Shown here: piece after piece, positions 1 to 7,116 of the stretch
Position numbering within the stretch: the stretch's first letter is position 1
Layout of the letters: every line of letters begins with the position of its first letter
Origin: Pirellulaceae bacterium
Lineage (GTDB): Bacteria > Planctomycetota > Planctomycetia > Pirellulales > Pirellulaceae
DNA length: 64,000 bases
NCBI GenBank assembly: GCA_029243025.1
Contig: JAQWSU010000030.1
Location: 248,001-312,000 of the forward strand
Direction of reading: 5' to 3'
The notes under the pieces: generated by a model
Told to the model about the DNA's origin: nothing
The model's input: the letters and a program-made list of their open reading frames with translations, nothing else
The model's database searches: none
Program-made: the position numbers and the translations under genes

Positions 1-780
1 CTGGGTTTGCTGCACATGGAAATCGTACAACAACGCCTGGAGCAGGAATCGGATATCGACTTGGTGCAAACCGCACCCAATGTGACCTATGAGGTTGTCA
101 AAAGTAGGACGGGTGAAACGGTCGAGATTCATCGTCCCCAAGAGGTACCCGATTCGGGCGATATTGACGAATTTCGTCAACCAATCGTGCGCGTCAATCT
201 GGTGCAACCCACCGAGTTCATCGGCCCTGTGATGCAACTCTGTCAGGATCGTCGAGGAATCCTGATTCGGACGGAGTACCTGTCACCCACTCGAGCCATG
301 TTGACCTACGACTTGCCCCTGGCGGAAGTCATCTACGATCTGCACGATAAATTGAAAAGTGTCACACGCGGCTATGGTACGATGGATTATGAGTTCCTCG
401 GCTATCAGCCGGCCGAACTGGTGCGACTTGATATTCTCGTTAACGGCAACCGCGTCGATGCACTCTCCGTCATCTGCGATCGTCGTGATGCGGATCGTCG
501 AGGTCGTGCCGTTGTTAAAAAATTGAAGAATGAGATAGATCGACACATGTTCGAAGTGGCTGTGCAAGCTGCGATCGGATCTCGCGTGATTGCTCGTGAA
601 ACGGTGCCTGCCATGCGAAAGAATGTTACCGCCAAATGCTACGGTGGTGATATCTCGCGAAAACGTAAGTTGTGGGCCAAGCAACGCGAGGGAAAAAAAC
701 GGATGAAGTCGATTGGGCAGGTCGACATCCCACAGAAAGCCTTTATGGCCGTGCTCGATACGGGTGAGGCCAAAAAGTAA
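1..780 (+). CDS. lepA: Elongation factor 4 (LepA), C-terminal part, 5' truncated by the window
   Basis: The open frame enters from the left edge, so only the last 259 residues are present; full-length LepA is about 600. EF4 is a ribosome-associated translational GTPase. The GTPase domain lies outside the window. What remains matches the EF-G-like domain V and the LepA-specific C-terminal domain: the segment CYGGDISRKRKLWAKQREGK near residue 215 and the KRMKSIGQVDIPQKAF tail are family hallmarks. The first visible ATG is internal to the protein and is not the start. The gene lies 12 bases before a signal peptidase-like gene on the same strand, echoing the classic lepA-lepB operon of bacteria. 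Assignment is firm; the missing part cannot be judged. Confidence 0.96.
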   Translation: MGLLHMEIVQQRLEQESDIDLVQTAPNVTYEVVKSRTGETVEIHRPQEVPDSGDIDEFRQPIVRVNLVQPTEFIGPVMQLCQDRRGILIRTEYLSPTRAMLTYDLPLAEVIYDLHDKLKSVTRGYGTMDYEFLGYQPAELVRLDILVNGNRVDALSVICDRRDADRRGRAVVKKLKNEIDRHMFEVAVQAAIGSRVIARETVPAMRKNVTAKCYGGDISRKRKLWAKQREGKKRMKSIGQVDIPQKAFMAVLDTGEAKK

Positions 781-792
781 GGTCCGTTTCGA

Positions 793-2097
793 ATGGCCCA
801 CGCCGCTTCCCATCCGGAAGAGTCTGCAGGACGGCAGCAACGATTTTCCATCGCTCATCGCTGGGCCTTTCTGGCTGTCTGCCTGCTGCTCGTCAGCGGT
901 TGGGCCTGTTCACGTCTTGTCGTTCGTGGCCTTGTGTTTCCGATTCGCGTTGTCGAAGGTTCGATGGCGCCCAACTTGTGCGGCGACCATTATCAGATTC
1001 ATTGTCCCCAGTGTGGATCGTTTTTTCGGGTAGATGCGCTCCTGCCCCATGACTTTATCCTAACCTGTCCTCAATGCGGGCATCGATTTGAATATGAACC
1101 CGGCACTCGAATCCCCGGCGATCGTGTTATTCTCAATCGTTGGGATGGTCTCACCGCGAACATTCAAAGATGGGATCTGGTTGCGGCGACCGACCCATTG
1201 CATGCTAGGCGATTAGTGGTCAAGCGAGTGGTTGCCTTGCCGGGTGAGCGAGTGTCCATTGAGCATGGAAATGTACTCATCAATGGAAAGCTGGTGAGGA
1301 AATCCTTGCCCCAATTGCGGGCGATGGCGATTCTGGTCTCAGATGAACCAGCCCCTCAGAAACGATCCATTCCGTCGTCTTGGCTTCCACTGAAACCTGA
1401 GAAGGGATGGTCTCAGCAGCATGGGATTTGGTCTTACTCGAGAAATACCGCGGTCACAGCAGCTTACAGCTGGCTCGTGTTTTCGCCGAGGGAACGGCTT
1501 GGCAGGCAACCCACTGCCGTATTCGATGATTATCCCTACAACCAATCGACGTCGCGGCAACTGCAGGTCGTGAATGATCTGTTGCTGACCGTTGAGCCGG
1601 AAACAGAAAATTGCGATGAGCTGAAATTTCGGCTGCAGCAGTCCGATCAAGTTTGGGAAGTCGTACTCGATTTCGATCGCCGGGAAATTCAATGGGTCTC
1701 CCAGAATGAGACTCTCATTTCGCCCCGGCTGCCGTCGCAGATCTCCATGGTCGAACTGGCTATTTGTGATGGTCAACTGCTACTTGGAATTAATGGCAAG
1801 CCCGTTCTGATGGAAGCCGCTGTGGCAATCTGGGGTGTCCGGTCGCCAGTGATCTCAATCGGGGCAAGATCTGGAAATCTAAAGCTCAAACGATTGTCGG
1901 TGGCAAGAGATGTCTTTTATCTGCCTCCAAGGCGGACCCTCTTAGAAAATGATTTTTCCTGGCAATTATCGAAAGAGGAATTTTTCTTGCTCGGCGACAA
2001 CTGTCCGATCTCAATCGACAGTCGCGACCCGCGCTATGGCCCGTTTGACAAATCGCACCTGCTGGGCACGGTGCGTCGCCTGCAGCGGGCCAGGTGA
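793..2097 (+). CDS. Type I signal peptidase-like protein with zinc-ribbon and LamG-like insertions
   Basis: A 434-residue membrane protein of the S26A family, which cleaves signal peptides on the outer side of the inner membrane. One membrane helix lies near residues 25-48. The catalytic Ser57 is in VVEGSMAP and the general base Lys144 in LVVKRVVALPGE. Box E is LLGDNCPISIDSRD near the C-terminus, so the catalytic set looks complete. Between Ser and Lys are two CPQC pairs (residues 71-74 and 92-95), a probable four-cysteine zinc ribbon. Between Lys and box E is an insert of about 200 residues whose second half has a beta-sandwich, LamG-like look. Typical LepB is 250-330 residues. It follows lepA by 12 bases and precedes a second, longer paralogue. 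Substrate division between the two copies is unknown. Confidence 0.85.
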   Translation: MAHAASHPEESAGRQQRFSIAHRWAFLAVCLLLVSGWACSRLVVRGLVFPIRVVEGSMAPNLCGDHYQIHCPQCGSFFRVDALLPHDFILTCPQCGHRFEYEPGTRIPGDRVILNRWDGLTANIQRWDLVAATDPLHARRLVVKRVVALPGERVSIEHGNVLINGKLVRKSLPQLRAMAILVSDEPAPQKRSIPSSWLPLKPEKGWSQQHGIWSYSRNTAVTAAYSWLVFSPRERLGRQPTAVFDDYPYNQSTSRQLQVVNDLLLTVEPETENCDELKFRLQQSDQVWEVVLDFDRREIQWVSQNETLISPRLPSQISMVELAICDGQLLLGINGKPVLMEAAVAIWGVRSPVISIGARSGNLKLKRLSVARDVFYLPPRRTLLENDFSWQLSKEEFFLLGDNCPISIDSRDPRYGPFDKSHLLGTVRRLQRAR

Positions 2098-2430
2098 TTA
2101 CGAACCGAACCGTACGAATTGCCTCTTCGTACTCGAAATGGCGGGTGAACTGCCAAAAGCTAGCTCTGCAAGCGGCCAACGGCTCCTTTTTCCTTGGTTT
2201 TGCGCGAGTCGATCCACACTGGCGTTAAGATCCCCAGACAAAATCGAGCCCCAATCCGAACCGCACGGGGCCGAACCAAAGTATCGAACGAATCACATTT
2301 CAGCTATTATTTTGATCCTCTGTTGCCGGAGTAGAATTGGGTCGGCACAATCGGCCCAGGCCAGTTCGCCGGTGATGCGACGAATTCGACATCCTCTTGA
2401 GAAATGGTTAGGCCGCCAGCAGGCGTATTT
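2098..2430. other. Intergenic stretch between the two signal peptidase genes
   Basis: About 330 bases with no frame that I can support on either strand. The frame overlapping it on the + strand is an out-of-frame continuation of the upstream gene. No convincing hairpin with a T-run was seen. A promoter for the second peptidase gene could lie here but no clear hexamer pair was found. Confidence 0.5.
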
Positions 2431-4164
2431 ATGGCGAAAAACAAAGTAAACAAAGTAAACAAAGTAGCAGCGAAGAAGGGCGGCACTCCGTCGGATTCAG
2501 CCAAAGGTTGGCGCGAAGCGATCGAGTCAATTGTGATCGCGATTGTTTTGGCGTTTCTGTTTCGTGCCTTCGAAGCAGAAGCATTCGTGATTCCGACCGG
2601 TTCGATGGCACCTACTCTGCAGGGTCGGCACAAGGATGTCAAATGTCCTGATTGCAACTATCGGTATCGCGCGGGTGCGAGCATCGATACGGAGGTGAGA
2701 GACGGACCTGTTGTGGCGACGACTTGCCCAATGTGTTTTTTCACAAAGGAACTCGAGCCTGGTACGGCAAGCGACTATTCTCATACCGGCGACCGAATCC
2801 TCGTCAACAAGTTTGCTTACGAGAAACCGTTTGGGGATCCGAAACGCTGGGATGTGATCGTTTTTAAATTCCCTGGAAACGCGAAACAAAACTACATTAA
2901 ACGATTGGTCGGTTTACCGGACGAGACGATCAAGATTCGACATGGTGACATCTTCGTGCAGACTGACGAGGAGGAGTCGTTCAGCATTGCGAGAAAGTCT
3001 CCAGAGAAACTCAAGCACATGTTGCAGTTGGTGCACGACACCAAGTATCTGTCGCCTCAGTTGCGAGAATTGGGATGGCCTTTGCGTTGGCAGCCAATGA
3101 GTTCAACAACTGGCTGGTCAACCGATGATGGTGGGCATTCCTATCATTGTCAGTCAAAAGGCGAAGAGGATTGGATTCGTTATCGACATTACCCCATCAG
3201 TTTCGATCAGTGGAGTCGTCTATTAGAACGATATGAAAGTGGTCAAAGGGACTTGGGGAATATTCGTCCCGAACCGACTTTGATCACTGATTTTTATGCC
3301 TACAATTCGCAGACCCGACCTTTGCCTAGTTACCGAGGCTATGGCAATCGAGGTTTTGAACACCCGGCTGACATTGGCCTGCACTGGGTGGGCGATCTGG
3401 CGATGGTGGTTGATGTCGACGTCTTGAGCGATCAAGGGCAGATCGTGCTGGATTTGGTAGAGGCGGGACGCCATCACGAATGTCGAATCGACCTTGAAAC
3501 CGGCGTGGCTACTGTATCGATGGCTGACGGGAAAGCCACCTTCGATGGGGGAAATCGAGAAGCGAAGTCGCAGACTCGCGTGAAGGGAAAGGGCTCTTAT
3601 CGAATTCGCTTTTCCAATGTGGATGACGAATTACGACTCTGGGTGGATGATCGACTCTGTGAATTTGATGCAGCCACGACGTTTCCCGTTAATCCCGACG
3701 ATCGGCCGGTCACATCGGACGAAGATCCTGGCGATCTCGCTCCGGTGGGATTTGCGGTCAAGGATGCCGAGGTGAAGGTGAATGACTTTCAAATCCTACG
3801 TGATATCTACTACATCGCGACTCGTATGAGCTTTGGTAGTACAACCGATTATCAAACTGATCGACATCGGGATATCATTGAAGAGCTGAAAGATCCTAAG
3901 GAATGGCTGCGAAGCGATAACTTGTTTGATCGGAGAAACGAAGTCATCTTCAAGATGGAAGCCGATCAGTTTTTTCCGCTCGGTGACAATAGCCCCTACA
4001 GTCGCGATGGACGCCTCTGGGAGAACAAGCATTATGTCGACCGCGATCTATTGATCGGAAAAGCCATTTTAATCTACTGGCCGCACGCATGGAGAGTATC
4101 GTTGCCGTTTTTGGAAACCGTTCCGATCTTACCGAACTTTCAGAGAATGGGATTGATTCATTAG
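2431..4164 (+). CDS. lepB: Signal peptidase I, long form with zinc-ribbon and LamG-like insertion
   Basis: A 577-residue S26A signal peptidase, about twice the usual length. I chose the ATG at 2431 because AGG sits 7 bases upstream and the next residues, AKNKVNKVNKV, form a short basic repeat ahead of the membrane helix (about residues 32-46). An in-frame ATG at 2404 is possible. The nucleophile is Ser58 in PTGSMAPTL and the base is Lys157 in YIKRLVGLPDE. Box E is FPLGDNSPYSRDGR. CPDC and CPMC pairs after the serine suggest a zinc ribbon, as in the upstream paralogue. A large insert between the Lys box and box E contains a beta-rich, LamG-like segment ending near VNDFQILRDIYYIA. The extra domains may recognise substrates or bind the wall; that is inference. 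Confidence 0.9.
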   Translation: MAKNKVNKVNKVAAKKGGTPSDSAKGWREAIESIVIAIVLAFLFRAFEAEAFVIPTGSMAPTLQGRHKDVKCPDCNYRYRAGASIDTEVRDGPVVATTCPMCFFTKELEPGTASDYSHTGDRILVNKFAYEKPFGDPKRWDVIVFKFPGNAKQNYIKRLVGLPDETIKIRHGDIFVQTDEEESFSIARKSPEKLKHMLQLVHDTKYLSPQLRELGWPLRWQPMSSTTGWSTDDGGHSYHCQSKGEEDWIRYRHYPISFDQWSRLLERYESGQRDLGNIRPEPTLITDFYAYNSQTRPLPSYRGYGNRGFEHPADIGLHWVGDLAMVVDVDVLSDQGQIVLDLVEAGRHHECRIDLETGVATVSMADGKATFDGGNREAKSQTRVKGKGSYRIRFSNVDDELRLWVDDRLCEFDAATTFPVNPDDRPVTSDEDPGDLAPVGFAVKDAEVKVNDFQILRDIYYIATRMSFGSTTDYQTDRHRDIIEELKDPKEWLRSDNLFDRRNEVIFKMEADQFFPLGDNSPYSRDGRLWENKHYVDRDLLIGKAILIYWPHAWRVSLPFLETVPILPNFQRMGLIH

Positions 4165-4240
4165 TTTGCCTGGAATTGCGTGGAGACAATCCCCGCGGGA
4201 TTGTCATTGCGATGTGTCGCACTGGCAATCCACGACCGTC

Positions 4241-4247
4241 AGGGAGG
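4241..4247 (+). promoter_or_regulatory. Ribosome binding site that selects a TTG start
   Basis: AGGGAGG stands 7 bases before TTG at 4255 and is the strongest Shine-Dalgarno sequence in this part of the window. It argues that the ABC ATPase begins at this TTG and not at the upstream in-frame start at 4180, which would add about 25 residues outside the ABC fold. Confidence 0.65.
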
Positions 4248-4254
4248 ACGAACG

Positions 4255-5058
4255 TTGAGTGTTTTAAGCGTCAGCGGATTGGTGAAGAACTATGGACGAC
4301 GCCGCGTCGTTGATGGTGTTTCCTTCGAAGTTGGCAAAGGTGAAATCGTCGGTTTGCTCGGCCCCAATGGGGCTGGCAAGACAACGTCGTTTCGTATGAC
4401 TTGTGGTATGGTCGAACCTGACGCCGGTCGTGTTGAACTGAATGACGTCAATGTGACTGCCTGGCCCATGTTTCGACGTGCTCGAGATGGTGGGATGGGC
4501 TATCTTGCTCAGGAATCAAGCGTCTTTCGGAAGCTGAGTGTCCAGAATAATTTATTGGGGATGATGGAGATGCTCGGTGTGGGGCGGCGTGAGCGAAAGG
4601 CCCGCTGCGAAACCTTGTTAGAGCAGTTCAATATTACTCACATTCGCAAGTCTCGTGCTGCCTCTTTGTCGGGTGGGGAAAGACGTCGCTTAGAAATTGC
4701 TCGCTGTCTTGTGTCCGATCCAACCATTATCTTGCTTGATGAACCGTTTACGGGTATTGACCCCGTCACGATTGACGGAATTCAGACGATCGTACGTGAT
4801 TTGTGTGCCAAGGGAATTTCGATCTTGATTACCGATCATCAGGTTCGCGAAACGCTTGAAATTACTGATCGTAGCTATGTCATTCGTAGCGGACGTGTGC
4901 TTTGCCATGGTAAGCCGGAAGAGGTCATTAGCCATCCGGAAGCACGCAAGTATTACTTTGGTGAGGGAATTAATCTATCGACTGTTCTGCCCGATCCTCA
5001 CTTGAAGCAGGCTCAAACTGCTAATCAGACTGACATTGCGGAAGAATCTTTACAATAA
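4255..5058 (+). CDS. lptB: ABC transporter ATP-binding protein, LptB-like
   Basis: A 267-residue cytoplasmic ATPase. The order is Walker A GPNGAGKT (about residues 36-43), signature LSGGERRRLEIAR, Walker B IILLDEPFTGIDP, and the switch histidine in ITDHQ. The tail HPEARKYYFGEG resembles the end of LptB, the ATPase that powers lipopolysaccharide extraction with LptFG. No permease is adjacent, which fits LptB, whose partners are often elsewhere. The start is TTG with a strong Shine-Dalgarno sequence. It lies about 90 bases after the long signal peptidase and on the same strand. A branched-chain amino-acid type ATPase (LivG/LivF) is the main alternative, but the C-terminal YFG motif favours LptB. 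Confidence 0.85.
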   Translation: MSVLSVSGLVKNYGRRRVVDGVSFEVGKGEIVGLLGPNGAGKTTSFRMTCGMVEPDAGRVELNDVNVTAWPMFRRARDGGMGYLAQESSVFRKLSVQNNLLGMMEMLGVGRRERKARCETLLEQFNITHIRKSRAASLSGGERRRLEIARCLVSDPTIILLDEPFTGIDPVTIDGIQTIVRDLCAKGISILITDHQVRETLEITDRSYVIRSGRVLCHGKPEEVISHPEARKYYFGEGINLSTVLPDPHLKQAQTANQTDIAEESLQ

Positions 5059-5143
5059 AAACGGTTCTTGTGAATCTGTAACTTCATGAAACAATAGCGA
5101 CCCGAGCTTTCTATTCATCAACGCCGAAATTGACCTCTTCGTG

Positions 5144-5554
5144 ATGGACCTCTGCACGTTCCCGCCGTTCGCTCAAGCAGCCAAGTGGCCGACTTCGCTC
5201 GATATCGCTGCAATCGTCGTTTTTGTCGCGATTGTCGTGCTCATGCCACTGATCGGTTTTTGGTTGACCTCGCTTGATATTCTCGCCTACCTGCGGGCAC
5301 TCAAGGGGGTTCTTGTTAAGATTGCCTATCCGGATTTTGAGATTCCGGCTTGGCTCGAAAATGAAACACCCCCTTGTCTCAAAGCGCTCGGCCTCTCACT
5401 GCCCTGCACGGAAGAGGAACTTCGACACGCCTACCGCCAATTGGCGAAGAAGATGCATCCAGACCGGGGTGGAGACATTCAGCGGTTTCTAATGCTTCAG
5501 CAACATTTCGAGCAATCGCTCAGTTATCTCCGCCAGCGAGCGGATGATTCTTAA
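5144..5554 (+). CDS. Small membrane-anchored J-domain protein
   Basis: A 136-residue protein with one strongly hydrophobic helix at about residues 20-45 and a C-terminal J domain carrying the HPD motif (KKMHPDRGGD) that stimulates DnaK-type ATPases. The J domain lacks the Gly/Phe linker, zinc centre and substrate-binding domains of DnaJ, so it is a type III J protein probably recruiting Hsp70 to the membrane. A GTG at 5141 directly precedes the ATG and is an alternative start. It lies about 85 bases after lptB on the same strand, so it may be co-transcribed. The segment between the membrane helix and the J domain is not recognised. Confidence 0.8.
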   Translation: MDLCTFPPFAQAAKWPTSLDIAAIVVFVAIVVLMPLIGFWLTSLDILAYLRALKGVLVKIAYPDFEIPAWLENETPPCLKALGLSLPCTEEELRHAYRQLAKKMHPDRGGDIQRFLMLQQHFEQSLSYLRQRADDS

Positions 5555-5993
5555 CTTCGGAGCCTCTGCTCGAAATGGCTACCGACTCACGGCTGATCTC
5601 TAAGTACCTGCGCTGAAAAGGCTTACTGATTGGCGTCCAGAGATCTACGGGCTCTGGAAAAAGCTTGACGGGGTACATGGCCCAATTAGACTGAATCATT
5701 GGAGGGATAGGGAAACTGCACAGTCTGTGCTGTTTTCGTGTGGACGCTTGAGGAGGCGCTAATGATGTCATTAAAACCCGAATTCACGAAAAGATGCCAG
5801 GCTGCCCTGCGCGCCGACGTCGCATAAGCGATGTCGCGCAGAGTGCCCTGGCATTTTTTTTTGGCCACGCACGGCGGCTGACTCGGATCGGCCTGTCATC
5901 CGTTGATATGGCGGAGCGTCGCGTACGGAAATCCTGCTCCCACGTGTAGAAGTTGACCCTGATTTACTTTTGAAAGGTACGGCGGAGCGACTA
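5555..5993. other. Intergenic region with a strong hairpin
   Basis: About 440 bases with no supported gene. The only clear structure is the long hairpin at 5794-5862. GGCGGAG at 5981-5987 is the ribosome binding site of the next gene. The rest shows nothing I can name. Confidence 0.5.
5794..5862 (+). terminator. Long stem-loop followed by a T-run
   Basis: ATGCCAGG at 5794-5801 pairs with CCTGGCAT at 5847-5854. Inside it, CTGCGCG pairs with CGCGCAG with small bulges. Nine T follow the stem on the + strand, as in a rho-independent terminator for the J-domain gene. On the opposite strand the stem is also soon followed by T residues, so it could work both ways. The unusual size leaves room for a structured RNA. 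Confidence 0.7.
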
Positions 5994-7013
5994 ATGAATC
6001 GAATTACCATAGCGACAGCGCTAATCGGCGCTGTGGCGGCCGCACCGAGTTGGGCGGCGGGCATCTTGCCGGGAATCGGCGGGAGCGTGATCCAACTTCA
6101 ATCGGCGGATCCCGTGACTGGGGTCAATTTGAAACTTTTCTTGGACGATGGTGATGGGGTGTTCGATGTGGCACTCGATACCATTGTGGCTGGAATGACC
6201 ACTGACGCGGACGGTGTCTACCAGTTCGACGATTTGAACCCGCTTTCTCGATACTTTGTCGAGCGTCCTCCGCAAGAAATCTTGGACATTGCGCAACCGG
6301 GTGAAGTAAGTGGATTGTTGGCGCCTTTTCAATCGTCGTTGACGGTTGACGATTTTGCCAATCATCAGACGGCTCAAGCCAACCCGATTACGCCGGCTGC
6401 CACATCCTCTTTGAATGATCCTGGTTCTTCGGTCTTGGGATACGAACGGGACATCTACGTTGAACTGTTGGCGGGCATTGGTGAAGTTTCGCTGAGATCG
6501 AATGCGTTTGGTGTGGATGTTTCTCAATACGATACATCTTCGGGCGTACAGGGGCGCGGGGTAATCACGTGGGATGGAATTGATGGATCCGGCAGTCTGA
6601 AGCCCAGCTTAGGCCTGGGTAACATTGATTTGACGATGAATGGTGACGCCACCGGTTTGCTCTTCAAAACGGGGATTGACCGCACGGGTGCGGGCGAGAA
6701 GTTGGTGATCCGACTTTTCAAAGATAGTGCGGATGAGTATTCGGAGGCATCCGCTTTGATTCCCATCACCGATGGTACTGCGACAGCCTCCGCCTTTATT
6801 CCCTACAACAGTTTTGTTGGGTCGGTAGAGCCAACTGACATCAACGCGATCCAGATGTTGGTGGGGGAGGGATCAAAGTCAATTGATGCTCAAATTGAGT
6901 CCGTCGTGTCGGCCGGACCGACGTCCCAAAACTTTGTCGTGGTGCCCGAACCGGCTTCGCTGCTCATCTTAATCTTGGGCCTTTTCGGCATATTCGCCTT
7001 TCCAAGGAACTGA
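5994..7013 (+). CDS. PEP-CTERM sorting-domain surface protein
   Basis: A 339-residue exported protein. The ATG at 5994 has GGCGGAG seven bases upstream and opens a signal peptide (MNRITIATALIGAVAAAPSW). After it comes an SdrD/Cna-B-like beta fold (LFLDDGDGVFDVALDTI, then DADGVYQFDDL). A domain of about 180 residues follows, with GYERDIYVELLAGIGEV and VITWDGIDGSG, shared with the convergent gene at 7117-10101. The C-terminus is a PEP-CTERM signal: VVPEPASL, a hydrophobic helix, and a short FPRN tail. Such signals are recognised by exosortases, and one is encoded at 35846. The tail is less basic than the usual Arg-rich end. Function is probably extracellular or matrix; no enzyme motif is seen. 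Confidence 0.88.
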   Translation: MNRITIATALIGAVAAAPSWAAGILPGIGGSVIQLQSADPVTGVNLKLFLDDGDGVFDVALDTIVAGMTTDADGVYQFDDLNPLSRYFVERPPQEILDIAQPGEVSGLLAPFQSSLTVDDFANHQTAQANPITPAATSSLNDPGSSVLGYERDIYVELLAGIGEVSLRSNAFGVDVSQYDTSSGVQGRGVITWDGIDGSGSLKPSLGLGNIDLTMNGDATGLLFKTGIDRTGAGEKLVIRLFKDSADEYSEASALIPITDGTATASAFIPYNSFVGSVEPTDINAIQMLVGEGSKSIDAQIESVVSAGPTSQNFVVVPEPASLLILILGLFGIFAFPRN

Positions 7014-7116
7014 TCGATCATGAAAGATGAATTGCCGAAAAGTTTGTTGAGCAACAGAGAGTTCCTTGTGGGTTTGGGAGACTCACGCGGTCGCATTCAG
7101 CTTGGAGGCAAAACGG

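Noticed and set aside
283-858. 191-residue frame on the minus strand across lepA and the signal peptidase start
   Set aside because: It is a shadow of the lepA frame, and its protein resembles nothing.
6021-6527. 168-residue minus-strand frame inside the PEP-CTERM gene
   Set aside because: It is antisense to a well-supported gene with signal peptide and PEP-CTERM tail, and is itself Arg-rich and featureless.
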